Assembly (NCBI GenBank): GCA_951799425.1 | Contig: OX637406.1 | Span: 31,366,390-31,430,389, forward strand | DNA length: 64,000 bases | Source of the DNA: Ilex aquifolium | Lineage: Eukaryota > Streptophyta > Magnoliopsida > Aquifoliales > Aquifoliaceae | Direction: 5' to 3' | Part shown: positions 9,045 through 21,500 of the stretch, one piece after another | Layout of the letters: the number at the start of each line of letters is the position of its first letter | Position numbering within the stretch: position 1 is the stretch's first letter | Notes under the pieces: generated by a model | What the model saw: the letters and a program-made list of their open reading frames with translations, nothing else | What the model was told of the DNA's origin: nothing | Databases searched by the model: none | Program-made: the position numbers and the translations under genes

Positions 9045-11757
9045 ATGGATCAAGAGAATGTTGGAGAAGTGAGCCAAAGTGGGCGAGGAGACCAGTTGGG
9101 CGCTATAGGCGCTGGTTCGGGTAGCTCCTTGGGCGCCATAGGCGCTGGGCGACCAGCCCCTATGATAGGCGAGCATGGGCGACCAGCCCATGTGCTAGGG
9201 GAGGATGGCGTGGAGCTGGCTGTCCTGGACAGCAATCTGGGTGCGATGGGCGCTGGTTCAGGTGACTTCGGAGAGCAGGAGGTGGTCCATGATGGGCGTG
9301 CAGCAGGCCTAGGTCCTCTTGGGCGTGTGGCTGAAGCAAAGGACTTGCTGGACGCCCCCTTAGGCGCTACTTCTGCTGATTTGGGCGAGATGGCCATGTC
9401 AGGCGCCATGCCAGACGCCTCTTTGGGCGAGATGAGCATGCCAGGCGCCATGCCAGACACCTCTTTGGGCGAGATGAGCATGCCAGACGCCATGCCAGGT
9501 GCCTCTTTGGGCGAGATGGCCATTCCAGGCGCTGGGCTTTTTCCATTAAGCGATCAGAGAGGATCAGGCACCTCTCCAAGTGCTGGGCATCCTTCATTAG
9601 GCGACCAGAGAGGGTCAGGCACCTCTTCAGGTGTCAGACTAAGTGGTGCGGAGTACACAGCTCAGGAGGTGAGTGCTCTAGGTACTTTCCATGGCAAAGA
9701 TCCTGGCAATGGTTTGGGTAATCCTTCATGTCTTCGCAGCAAAAAACATAAAGTAATCTATGACGACGACGGGTCCAAAGTAAGTACCCTTGCCAGCACT
9801 TTAATTTCAGATGCCGATATTTCGCGGATTATTTCCACATACCGCATTCCTCCTACTGTATTGTGCCGTCGAGCAGAAAAAGGCGAACCCGCTTGCGATG
9901 ACTCCTCTGGTGACATTGTCATTTATGAGGAGATGCTTGAGGTTGGCCTCAGGCTTCCCATTCTTTCTCCTGTTTGTGGTATTTTGAACTATTTTTCATT
10001 GACGCCCGGGCGGCTGACACCCAATGGTTGGAGGGTTCTACTAGCTTTTCTGGAATTGTGGAAAAAAGTGCACCATGAAGATGTTTCTGCCATTGAGTTC
10101 CATGCAGCCTATTTCTTGAGTGAGACTCCGGCTCCCAACCGAAGTTGGTATTACTTTAATCCGAGGGGAGGCAAGCTAATTATTGGGTTGGCCTCCAACT
10201 GCCATAGCTGGAAAACTCATTTCATATTTGTCGGTGGAGAGTGGGCTTCAGATGTTGATAGGACACTGGTACCATCACGCTGGGTTGCTCCAAAGAAAGT
10301 CGGTACGTCCCATATTTTTACTCTTTTCTTACCATATTCCTTGTAAGCTGTGTGCTCACCATATTTCATGCAGGTTCCCCTACACTCTCCCGGGGTTAGG
10401 AGTGGAAGCTTGAGGCTGTGCGAGCTCATCCCATACAGGATTTTGGAACTCTCGTGCTCAAAGATGGAGGAGTCCGTGTTTCATCTTCGGTTCCTTCTAA
10501 GGCTAATGATTCCTCTTCCAAGTCGGGCGGTTCCTCCTTGAAGAGGAAAGGTACGGTATTTGTTTTGTACCTTTTACCTCTGTCCGGTATTTTTCATCTA
10601 CAACACTTCATTGTTTCTGCAGAGATGTATAGGGGGGTGATTGGATCTCGTCTTTCTAGTAGGAGCCCTCCCCCTTCCAAGGTGGCGAGGAAAGGAGATG
10701 CCCCCCAAGTAACTTCTCCAAATGTGTCGACCGAGGTTAACTCTCCTCAAGCAACCTCACCGGTGGCTCCTCGGGGGTGCTCCCATCAAGCGCCTTCTCG
10801 GGCGACGACTTCTTCATCTGTTCCTGCTACTCCGGGAACCCCTTTGACTACACACTCTACTCCAGGTTCCCTGACTCCTCCTGTGGGAATTCCGCGAGGT
10901 GCACCATTGATCAGCTCCATGCTGGGTAATGCACCAGTCATTAAAGATCGACTTGGGCGGTTTGTGTTTGGCGAGGATGTTATCGGGATTAATGCCCTGG
11001 GTACGGAAGGAATTGCCCGTAACTTTTTGGAAGGCTTGGGTCAGGTAAGGGTCAGTTTCCTCCCTTTCTCCAGTTCTTTCTTAAGTTGTTCCTGACTTTT
11101 ATCTTTCTTCAGGCTTGTACTGCATCCATGTGTTTACTTGCAAGGACTTTCAGTCACCATCAGATGAAGCAAGATCGTGATGCTATGCAGAATGAGCTCC
11201 TTGCAGCTCGGGTGAGAATTGCTGAGTTTGAAGCTGCTAGCAGGGGTTCTCAGGCTGAGCTTGTGGCATCCTGTGAGAAGGCGACCGGGCTCGAGGTTGA
11301 GCTTAAGGAGGCTCGTGAGAAGATAGCTGATCTTGAATCTGAGCTTTTGGCGACCCGTGAGAGGGACGTGCTCAAAGAGGCTGAGCTTGTGAAGACCCGC
11401 GAGAGGGCCATGCTCAGTGAGGCTGAGCTTAAGAAGACCCGTGAGAGGGCCATGCTCAGAGAGGCTGCCGCGGAGGCAGAGGTGAAGGCAGCTCATGATA
11501 GAGCTTTGCAAGCTGAGGAGATGGCTGTCACAGCTGAGAGAGATTTGATGAATGGCCTTGCAGATGCCTTCATTGATGGTTACGATGAGCTTCGGGGGAA
11601 GATCTCAGTCGCCTATCCTAGTGTTGACGTCTCAGGCTTCATGCCAACCGAGGCGCCTGATAATGGTGATGGAGGCTCTGACCAGGCCGAGGATGATGAG
11701 GCTGAGGACAATGAGGAAGGTGACGAGGGGGAGGAGGACGACCATGAGAGTAGCTAG
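9045..11757 (+). pseudogene. T1 antisense gene: Transposase_28-like domain plus coiled coil, four exons
   Basis: It runs against gag-pol. Inferred exons are 9045-10302, 10374-10550, 10623-11044 and 11113-11757, with GT/AG borders. The chosen start is ATGGATCAAGAG; the earlier GTG is not used. Residues 1-200 are Gly/Asp/Ala repeats (GAMPDTSLGEMSMP type). The domain at about residues 245-415 shows VLCRRAEKGEPACDDSSGDI, LTPNGWRVLLAFLELWKKVH, then WYYFNPRGGK and HFIFVGGEW, which resembles the 'putative gypsy type transposon' family. Exon 4 is a coiled coil of AEL-RTRERAML-type repeats, then GLADAFIDGYDELRGKISVA and an acidic tail ending HESS. In exon 2 a TAG stands where T4 has a Gln codon (G*EWKL against DQEWKL), so this copy looks broken unless spliced otherwise. 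Role unknown; a DNA-transposase function is not implied. Confidence 0.75.
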
Positions 11758-11998
11758 AGTATTGGGGACTTTTGATTTTCCTTTTTTTTTTTAGGAAAGA
11801 CGGTTCATAACCTTGTTTTTGTACTCCTTTGAAATTAAATGAAAGATGCATTTGGAGTGAAATGTAGAGTTTTATTCATTCATTGCAATACTGGGTGGTA
11901 ACCCTAAAAGTACACTGAATGTTGGGTAATAATCCCCAAAAAAGGTAGAAAATAAAATCAAGTCCCCACTGTCTATTACTTTTAACTCTCTCAAGGTG

Positions 11999-14900
11999 TC
12001 ATTGGTAGTACCTCTTCAAGTGTTCAGCATTCCACGGATGGAGTAAGGCCTTTCCTTCAAAGTTCTGGATCTTGTAGGTGCCTAGCCTCACTACCTCTGT
12101 TATGAGGTAAGGTCCTTCCCAATTTGGTCCCAGTTTCCCTTCGCGTGTATCCTTTGTGGCGAGAATCACTTTTTTGAGGACCAGGTCCCCTGGTTGGAAG
12201 GAGCGAGGCTTCACACTTGAATTGTAATACTTCGCCATGCGTCTTTTGTACTCTGAGTTGCGGACTGTAGCCATCTCCCTTGCCTCCTCCACTAAGTCGA
12301 GGTTGATGCGGAGTCCTTCTTCGTTGGTGATGGGGTTGTGATGTTGGACCCTTAGAGAGTGTACTCCTATCTCCACTGGGATGACTGCCTCAGTTCCAAA
12401 GGCGAGGGAGAAAGGGGTCTCCCCAGTAGGAGTTCTTGGCGTGGTTCGATAAGCCCACAATACACCTGGTAGCTCGTCCACCCAAAGACCCTTCGCTCTT
12501 TCGAGCCTTATCTTTAAGTTACGTAGCACCGTTCTCACCATGACCTCTGCTTGTCCATTTGCCTGCGGGTGTGCTGGGCTGGAGTGAGGTTGTTTTATCT
12601 GAAGGTCGGAGCAAAAAGAGTTGAGTAGTTTGTTGTCGAATTGCTTCACATTGTCGCTGACGATGGCGTGAGGTATCCCGAAGCGGTAGACTAGGTTCTT
12701 CCAGATGAAGTCTTTCACCTTTGCATCTGTTATTTTTGCTAAGGGTTCAGCCTCTGCCCACTTGGTGAAGTAGTCGACTGCCACCACCACGAATTTGCAC
12801 TGTCCTTTGCTGAGAGGTAAAGGGCCTAGGATATCAATCCCCCATCTGGAGAAAGGCCATGGACTTGTGATAGTTGTTAGCTCCTCCAGTGGTTGCCTAG
12901 ATACAGTTGCGAAGCGTTGGCATTTGTCGCACTTTTTGGAGAACTCTTGGGCGTCCCTTGCCATGGAAGGCCAGAAGTAGCCTTGTTTGAGTGCCTTGTG
13001 GGCAAGGGAGCGCCCTCCAGAGTGGTTCCCGCAGATCCCTTCGTGAATCTCTCGCAGGGCATAGTTAGCTTCTTCTGGTGCAAGGCACCGTAGCAAAGGC
13101 AAGGAATAGCCTTTCTTATACAAGGTATCCTGCAGGATGGTGAACTTGGAGGCTCTCATTCTTAGCTTTCTGGCCTCCAACGGATCATCTGGTAGTACAC
13201 CTTCTTGGAGGTATGCCCTTATTGGGGTCATCCAACTCGACTCAGTTGATGCACAGTTGACATTTGTGGTCACTATGTCCAACTTGCTTGGCTCGAGTTG
13301 GTGACCAATGAATGCTGGTTCCCCTTGTGAGGCTTGCAAGGTTGAGGCGAGCCTTGTAAGTGCATCGGCCGCCATGTTGTCTTCTCTGGGGATATGGCGA
13401 ATCTGAAAGTAGTGGAACTTTGCCGTTAAACTTTTCGCCATAGCAAGGTACTCCTGTATTCTTGCTCCCTTTGCTTCGAACTCGCCTTTCACTTGGTTAA
13501 CTACCAGCTGGGAGTCACTGTATGTGGCAAGATGTTGGGCTTCCATTTCGGCTGCCAACCTTAATCCAGAGAGGAGGGCTTCGTATTCCGCCTCATTGTT
13601 GGAGGCAAGAAAGTGAAGCTTTACCGCATACTTGAGAGTGGTGTCATCTGGGCTGATCAAGACTAGGCCTGCTCCTCCTCCTTCGTTGGTTGAGGAGCCA
13701 TCGACGTAGAGTTTCCAGAGTGATGGAGAAAGCTGCTCAGAGGTTTCTGGAAGAGGTAAGTCCATAGGGCGAGTTGCCTAGGGACCAGGTTGGGATCCAG
13801 AAGGAGTCTGGATGCCAGAGAGAGCTTCCTGGGTGCCAGTCTGGGCATCAGAGGGGGTCTGGGCACCTGAGGGACTTGCCTGGGCGCCATCAGGGGTGGC
13901 TGAGGAGGCCTGAACGCCTGAGGGCCTTGCCTGGGCGCCATCAGGGGTGGCTGAAGAGGCCTGGGCGCCTGAGGGCCTTGCCTGGGTGCCATCAAGGGTG
14001 GCTGAAGAGGCCTGGGCGTCATCAGGGGTGCCTGAAGAGGCCTTGGCGCTTGAGGGCCTTGCCTGGGCGCCATCAAGGGTGGCTGAAGAGGCCTGGGCGC
14101 CATCAGGGGTGCCTGAAGAGGCCTGGGCGCCTGAGGGCCTTGCCTGGGCGCCATCAGGGGTGCATGAAGAGGCCTGGGCGCCATCAGGGGTGTCTGAGCG
14201 AGTCTCCTCCTTTGTTGGTGTAAGCTCGACAACGAAATCTGCCAACACTTGTGCTTTGATGGCTGCTCTTGGTTGATACTGGATGTCAAACTCCCCCAAT
14301 TCTACTTCCCACTTAAGCAGTCTTCGAGATACGTCAGGCTTTCCCAGAATTCTCTTCAGAGGCTGGTCTGTGACTACAATGATACCGTGACTCTGAAAGT
14401 AGTGTCGTAGGCGCCTTGCTGCTGAGATCAGGGCGAGCGCTAGTTTCTCAAGTTCAGAATATCTGACTTCTGCCCCCCTATATGCTCTGCTCACATAATA
14501 GACTGGTCTCTGCACTCCATCGCTGTTCCTGATAAGAACTGAGCTCACTGCCGACGAGGAGGCGGACAAGTACAAATACAAGGCTTCTCCTGGAGTGGCA
14601 TGTGAAAGGAGGGGTGCAGCTAAGTAGGCCTTGAGCCTCTGGAAGGCTTCCTCTGCTTCAGGTCCCCACTCAAAGGCCTTTCTGAGTATCTTGAAGAAGG
14701 GCAGACACTTGTCTGCAGACTTGGAGACGAATCTGTTAAGTGCTGCAATTCTTCCATTGAGGCGTTGGAGCTCCTTGGTTGAGGATGGCGACTTCATGTC
14801 AAGGATTGCCTTGATCTTGTCAGGGTTCGCCTTAATTCCCCTTTGGTTGACCATAAAACCTAAGAACTTCCCTGACCCTACGCCGAAGGCGCACTTCTCA

Positions 14901-17899
14901 GGATTCAGCTTCATGTGGTATAATCGTAGGACGTTGAAGGTCTCTTGGAGATGGTCAACGTGGTCTGCTGCGGCAAGACTCTTCACCAACATGTCGTCAA
15001 CGTAGACCTCCATCGTTCGCCCGATCTGGAACTGGAACATTTTGTTCACCAACCGCTGGTAGGTTGCCCCTGCATTCTTTAGCCCAAAGGGCATCACCCT
15101 GTATCAGTAGGTCCCCTTCGGAGTGATAAATGATGTCTTCTCCTGGTCTGGGGGATGCATGTTGATCTGGTTATATCCAGAATACGCATCCAGGAAGGTG
15201 AGCAGTTCGTGCCCTGCTGTGGCGTCGATGAGGAGGTCGATTCTTGGTAGCGGGTAACTGTCCTTTGGGCACGCCTTGTTAAGTTCTGTAAAATCAACGC
15301 AAAGGCGCCACTTCCCATTGTTCTTGGTCACCATTACCACATTGGAAAGCCATTCAGGATATGTTACCTCTCTGACCGCTCCATTATCTATTAGCTTTCC
15401 AACCTCTTTGTCCATAGCTTGGGCCCTTTCAGTGGAGGCGCCCCTTAGCTTTTGGCGGACAGGCTTGTGACGAGGGTCGACATTGAGGCAGTGGGTGGCG
15501 ACCTCAGGGTCAATTCCCTCGAGGTCTGCATGTGACCATGCGAAGATGTCCATGTTACTCTTGAGAAAATCTCTTAGTTGGCGAACCAGCTCTTCAGAGA
15601 GGAAGGAGCCAATGTACACCTTCCTGTCTGGGTGTTCCTCATCTAAGGCCACCGCGGTGAGCTCCTCGACTGGTTCTCCTCTTTCTATCATGGTGCCATC
15701 CCTTGGGTCCAAGACCTCCACTTGCAGTGCCTCCTGTGGCTTCCTGGTTTTCATTGAGGAGACATAGCATTCCCTTGCTGCTACCTGATCTCCTCTTACT
15801 TCCCCAACTCCATTAGGGGTCGGAAAACGGAGGATGAGGTGATAGGTGGAGGGCACTGCTCTTAGTGTATTGAGAGCAGGTCGCCCTAGTATGACGTTGT
15901 AGGCGGATGGACAGTCGATTACCAGAAAATTGACCATGATAGTGGAGCTTCGGGGTGCAGCGCCGGCGGTGACTGGTAGGGTGATGGACCCTAGTGGATA
16001 CACTTTCTCTCCCGAGAACCCAATGAGGGGTGATCTTATGGGCTGGAGCCTCTCCCTGCCCAGACTGAGCTTGTCATAAGCTTCTGCGAATAGGATGTCC
16101 GCAGAGCTACCACTGTCCACTAGGATCCTTCGTACCTGAAAGTTGGCAATGGTCATGGTGAGCACCAGAGGGTCGTCGTGGGGGTGCTGGACTCCTTCTA
16201 AGTCCTTGTCTGAGAAGGAGATGACTTCGTTGTTGCCATGCTTGGGCGCCTTGGGTGGGCGTTCATCATCAAGGTGCCTAGCTTTCCTGGCATGAGCCTT
16301 CATGGCAGAGAGAGATTCTCCTCCTCCTGCAAGCCCTCCAGAGATGGTGTGAATCTCTCCAATGGGATGTGGATCTTCCTGATTGTGAGGTGGAGGCGGC
16401 GTTTGTCCTCTTCCGGCGACATACTGGCGAAGGTGTCCACGTTGAATGAGGCCCTCAATTTGCCTTTTGAGGTCGTAACAGTCATCGGTGTTATGGCCAT
16501 GGTCGCGATGGAAGCGACAGTACTTGCTTGGGTTCCTACGGTTTGAGGGAGACTTCATCCTCCCAGGCCACTTTACTGCGGGGTCATCCTGGATCTGGCA
16601 TAGAATGTGCCCGATAGCGGCGTTGAGGGGAGTGAAGGCTTGTCGGTCCCTCTGAGGAGCAGGACCAAGACGGTCCCTAACAGGTATCCTCTCTGCCCTG
16701 TTGTGCTTATTGCTAGTCTCCTTCTTGTCGTCTCTGTCTCTTTCCTTTCTCTTTTCCCCTGTTTTGGACGTCTCCCCTCGTCTAGCCCTCGTGATGTCCT
16801 CCGCGTTCATGTACTTTTGGGCTTTGGCTAGTAGCTCCGGCACGCTCCTTGGTGGTCGCTTCATCACCGAGAATAGGAAACTTGACGAGCGGAGGCCTCC
16901 CAAGAATGCAGTTATGGACACCTTGTCATCAGGCTCTTCTACTTGAAGGACCTCCTCGTTAAAACGAGTGAGGTAGCTTCTCAGGCTTTCGTCCTTATCC
17001 TACTTTATGCTGAGCAGGTGGGTAACGGGCTTCTGGTGGCGGCGCCCTCCAATGAAGTGCGACACGAACGACCTACTCAACTCAGCGAAGGAGGAAATAG
17101 AGGCCGGAGCGAGCTTGGCAAACCACTGTCGAGCGGATCCCTTCAAAGTGGTTGGGAATGCTCTGCACATGATTTCGTCGGGGACACTGTGCAGCTGCAT
17201 TAAAGTTTTGTAAGTCTCCAGATGGTCCAGTGGATCTTTCTTCCCGTCAAAGGTCTCCACTGATGACATTTTAAACTTCTGAGGGAGGGGGTAGTTGGCC
17301 ACGTCTGGCTTGAAAGGCGTGTCAGTTCGCCTCACCAGATAGTCCACAGTCTCAGGTCCTTGCGCCTTCATGGCATTGAAGACGTCACCTAACTGATTTT
17401 GGACTTCTTTAATTTTTTCATCCCAGTGATTGGGAGCTCCTCTAGAATTGTCGTGAAAGTGGCTCCCATGCCCCATGCTTAGATTTTCACCCTCATCTTC
17501 ATGGAAGGGAGGGTCTCCGCCATGAGGAGCAGGAGCTGGAGGAGGAGGAGGTTGGAGTCCCTCACGGGGAGGTCCCCCATGCTGGGCGCCTAAAGGAGCT
17601 CCCATAGGCTGGGCGCCCAAATGGGCTCCAAAAGTGGCGCCATGATGGGGTGCCTCCATATAGGGAGCCTCTTGACGCCCATGGTGTGGTGCTCCTCCTC
17701 TCACTTGAAGTTCAGGTTGTGCTCCTCCCTGCGCATCAAGCATTAATTGGAGGATTTGTTGATTCTGGGCCACAAGCTCCTGCATGGTCTCCAACATCTG
17801 TTGCCCACTTGGGACAGGATTGGCCGGTGGAGGAGTAACCTCCTCCTCTCGTGGTGGATTGTCTTCATGCTGGTTCATCGATCGGGTAGTGATCGCCAT
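11999..17899 (-). pseudogene. T1 gag-PR-RT-RH-aRH-INT polyprotein, one frame with three stops
   Basis: One uninterrupted frame of about 1966 codons from ATGGCGATCACT. Order: gag core (RAFPTTLKGSARQWFAKL); zinc knuckle YCRFHRDHGHNTDDC near codon 465; protease VDSGSSADILF near 595; reverse transcriptase with FTELNKACPKDSYPLPRIDL and YVDDMLVKS near 965; RNase H (VTDQPLKRIL) near 1180; a repetitive PDGAQASS-type linker at about 1225-1370; a second, archaeal-type RNase H (LYVDGSSTNEGGGAG, NNEAEYEAL, YSDSQLVVN, MAADAL) near 1400-1520; integrase with an H-H-C-C zinc site and GIDILGP, IVSDN, NGQAE. All catalytic residues are present. Breaks are TAG at 17000-17002, TGA at 15104-15106 and TAG at 13778-13780; it ends YYQ then TGA at 11999. 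The lack of frameshifts fits a recent insertion. Confidence 0.93.
13790..14230 (-). repeat. GGCGCC-rich minisatellite coding the RNase H/aRH linker of T1
   Basis: Plus-strand strings such as CTGGGCGCCATCAGGGGTG and GAGGCCTGGGCGCCTGAGGG alternate through about 440 bp with units of roughly 30-60 bp. On the minus strand they keep the pol frame open as repeats of PDGAQASS and ARPSGAQASS. T2 and T4 have different GGCGCC-type expansions at the same linker (20110-20230; 31050-31190), so this is a hypervariable spacer. Confidence 0.85.
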
Positions 17900-17936
17900 T
17901 GGTTCACAGTGTTTAAAAATGAGAAATTTGTCGTTT

Positions 17937-17952
17937 CCCACAGACGGCGCCA
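17937..17952 (-). other. Primer binding site of T1
   Basis: Minus strand TGGCGCCGTCTGTGGG, three bases inside the 5' LTR end (17956). Same type as T2 and T4. Confidence 0.88.
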
Positions 17953-17955
17953 AAC

Positions 17956-18520
17956 TGATGATGTACAAAATTGGTTTTGCACACCATTAGTCAAGTAATT
18001 TGGAAATTAATGTAGTAATTAAAGTAGAGAGAGAGAATTATAGTGGTTCGGTCAATATGACCTACGTCCACTCTGGAATGGCAATAGGTTGCCGGTATTT
18101 TATTGATTCCGGTGAGTAATGTGAACGGAGAGATTATAGATGGGAGAGGTAGAAGAGAATTGTGCTCTGTAGAAGGTGATGCCCCCCAAGTGTTGGTGGG
18201 GCTTACATTTTATAGTTAGTCCTCAACTGAATGGAGCTACTAAGTGGCCATACTAAGCTATTCTAGTGGGATTTGCGGATTCTCCTCAACGGATGTGACC
18301 GTTGAGGAGCTCCCCACTAGACCGGGTCTCCCTTTGACTGCTTCCAAGGTGGGTAAGGGGTCTTGAGTGCTCTCTGGATCTTGTAGCTGAGCTGAGGTTG
18401 CTCCATGGAAGACTTGATTGGGCTTGGATCTCATTGGGCCTGCGGGGTCTTTATAGGTTTGAACCTTCAATTGCAACTGGGCTTCAGTGTAATTTTGGGC
18501 CTTTTAGGCTTGACCCATCA
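17956..18520 (-). repeat. T1 5' LTR (right copy)
   Basis: 565 bp, the same length as the left copy. The TATAAAAT promoter box is on the minus strand at 18207-18214, and the hairpin block is at 18043-18071. It is followed by the target duplication AGTAG (18521-18525) and the resumption of T2 pol. Confidence 0.95.
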
Positions 18521-18525
18521 AGTAG

Positions 18526-21500
18526 TACTCGACGATAGCCTTCCAGAGAGGAAGGTCTACATAGGCTCCTCACTCTCCCAGGAGCTGGAGTCTGCCTTAG
18601 TGGACTTTCTCAAGCAGAACACATACGTCTTCGCCTGGTCCCACGAAGACTTGGAGGGCATCGACCCCGAGGTGGCCTCCCACCGACTCAACGTTGACCC
18701 CAGATACAAGCCTATCCGCCAAAAATTGAGAACTATAAGTATCGAAAGGGGGCAAGCTATGGAGAAAGAAGTAGACAAGTTGCTGGTGAATGGATCAGTG
18801 AGGGAGGTAGCCTACCTAGACTGGCTGTCCAACGTAGTAATGGTAACCAAGACCAATGGGAAGTGGCGCCTCTGTGTGGACTTCACAGAGCTCAACAAAG
18901 CCTGTCCCAAAGATAGCTACCCTCTCCCCCGCATCGACCTCCTCATCGACGCCACTGCGGGGCACGAGCTACTAAGTTTTCTGGATGCCTACTCCGGGTA
19001 CAACCAGATCAGCATGTTCCCCCCTGATCAGGAGAAGACCTCATTCATCACCCCGAGAGACACTTACTATTACAGAGTGATGCCTTTCGGACTCAAGAAT
19101 GCCGGAGCCACATACCAGCGCCTCGTTAATAGGATGTTCGAAAGCCAGATTGGGAAGACCATGGAGGTTTATGTTGACGACATGCTAGTGAAGAGCATAG
19201 CTGCAGTAGACCATGTAGCACATCTCCAAGAGACCTTCAAAGTGCTGAGAACTTACAGGATGAAACTGAACCCTGAAAAGTGTGCCTTCGGCGTCAGCTC
19301 AGGAAAGTTCTTGGGCTTCATGGTCCATAAGAGGGGAATAGAGGCAAACCCGGACAAAATCAGAGCTGTATTAGAGATGAAGTCCCCTGCATCCACCAAG
19401 GAGGTCCAACGTCTTAATTGGAGAATAACAGCCCTTAATAGGTTCGTTTCTAAGTCCGCTGATAAATGTCTTCCCTTCTTTAAGATACTCCGCAGGTCTT
19501 TCCAGTGGGGCCCAGACGCTGAGGAAGCCTTCCAGAAGCTCAAAGCCTACTTGGCCACACTGCCACTGCTCTCCCATGCACTACCAGGAGAGAAACTGTA
19601 CCTCTACCTCTCCTCCTCACCGTCTGCCGTAAGCTCCGTCCTCATCAGAGAGGATGAGGGCACCCAGAAGCCCGTCTACTATGTGAGTAGAGCCTACCGA
19701 GGGGCAGAGGTAAGGTACACGGAGTTAGAAAAATTGGCCCTTGCACTCGTCACTGCAGCCAGACGCCTGCGACCCTACTTTCAGGGCCACACCATCATGG
19801 TAGTCACGGATCAACCACTTAAAAGAATTTTGGGGAAGCCTGACGTCTCTGGTAGGTTGCTCAAATGGGCGGTGGAGTTGAGTGAATTCGATGTGCAGTA
19901 CCAACCAAGGGCTGCCATCAAAGCACAAGCACTCGCAGACTTCATTGCCGAGTCCACTCCATTGCATGAGCCTGAAGAAGAGGCATCGGAGGCCTCAGCG
20001 CCCACCTACATGGTACACACTGACTACATCCTCCAGGAGACTAGTTTAAATGTATTTGACGAAGAAATCCATGCACCAGAGGCGAAGCTGGACGCGACCC
20101 AACAGCTTGAGCAACTCGGGGCGCCGCCCACCTTGCCCCCCTCACCTTGGGCGTCGCCCACTTTGCCTAAGGCGCCGCCCACCTGGCCCAGGGCGCCGCC
20201 CATCCTGCCTAAGACGTCACCTTCATTACCCACCACATGCTGGAAGCTCTATGTTGATGGGTCCTCCACCAACGAGGGTGGCGGAGCCGGACTAGTATTG
20301 ATCAGTCCACAGGGCACTCCATTGAAGTATGCTGTCTCCCTCCACTTTACCACCTCAAATAATCAGGCTGAGTACGAGGCCCTCGTATCAGGCTTGAAGT
20401 TGGCATTGGAGATGGAGGTCCTCTACTTGACAGCTTATAGTGACTCTCAGCTCGTAGTCAACCAGGTGAGGGGGCACTTTGAAGCAAAGGAGGAAAGAAT
20501 GCAAGAGTACCTCTCAATGGTCCAGGCCCTTCTCACAAAGTTTGCTTACTTCGACATCCACCACCTGCCTCGAGAAGAGAACGTCATGGCAGACGCCCTC
20601 GCCAAGTTTGCCTCTGCTAATGTTCTTATGGGCCCTGCACTGACAGGCCATCAGTTTGAGCCTAGTACCACCAAGGCAGAAGAGAACAAGGTCCACTGCG
20701 TATCCTTGGAGCCTAACTGGATGACTCCTATCCGAACTTACCTAGAGGAGGGTGCTCTTCTAGATAGCCCGGTGGAGGCCAGGAAGCTCAGGATGAGAGC
20801 ATCCAGGTATATCATCCTACAGGACACCCTCTACAAGAAAAGTCATTCTCTCCCACTGCTTCAATGTCTCACTCCCGAGGAGGCAGACTACGCCATGAGG
20901 GAGATACATGAGGGAATATGCAGAAATCATTCAGGAGGACGTACCTTGGCTCAAAAAGCAGTTAGGCAGGGATACTATTGGCCTACCATGATCCGAGACA
21001 CCCGAGATTTTGTCAGGAGATGCGACAAGTGCCAACGTTTTGCGACCGTGCCCAGACAGCCACCCGAAGAGCTCACTACCATCCAGAGCCCATGGACTTT
21101 CTCCATGTGGGGGATCGATATCCTAGGTCCCCTCCCTATGAGTAGAGGCCAGTGCAAGTTTATAGTCGTGGCCATCGACTACTTTACTAAGTGGGCAGAG
21201 GCTGAAGCCTTAGCCAGAATCACAGACCAAAAAATAAAAGACTTTATATGGAGGAGTCTAGTCTGTCGCTTTGGAGTATCGCATGCCATTGTAAGTGACA
21301 ACGCCAAGCAGTTTGATAACAAGCTCCTAAATAGTTTCTGTACAGACCTACAGATCAAACAGCCCCACTCCAGCCCCGCCCATCCACAGGCAAACGGGCA
21401 AGCAGAGGTCACTGTCAGGACCATCCTCCGCAACTTAAAAGCCAGATTGGAGACTGCAAAAGGGAAGTGGGTAGATGAACTCCCAAGAGTACTATGGGCA

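Larger units (their letters stand above)
7958..18520 (-). mobile_element. T1: young full-length Tat-lineage retrotransposon inserted in T2
   Basis: The two LTRs are exactly 565 bp (7958-8522 and 17956-18520), with target duplication AGTAG at 7953-7957 and 18521-18525. Primer site and polypurine tract are both present. By eye the LTRs differ at about 15 sites, roughly 2.7%. Gag-pol (17899 to 11999) is a single frame with three stops, and the plus strand carries the antisense gene (9045-11757). It lies opposite in orientation to T2, between T2's protease and reverse transcriptase. This is the best preserved element in the window. Confidence 0.95.

Noticed and set aside
9045..11757. Calling the antisense gene a DNA transposase
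   Set aside because: The Transposase_28 family name is historical. The gene always sits within Tat retroelements, has no DDE motif, and no TIRs flank it.
13774..14223. Plus-strand frame of 149 codons rich in RPGRHQGCLKRP repeats
   Set aside because: It is the opposite strand of the repetitive linker in T1 pol; repeats in phase keep several frames open.
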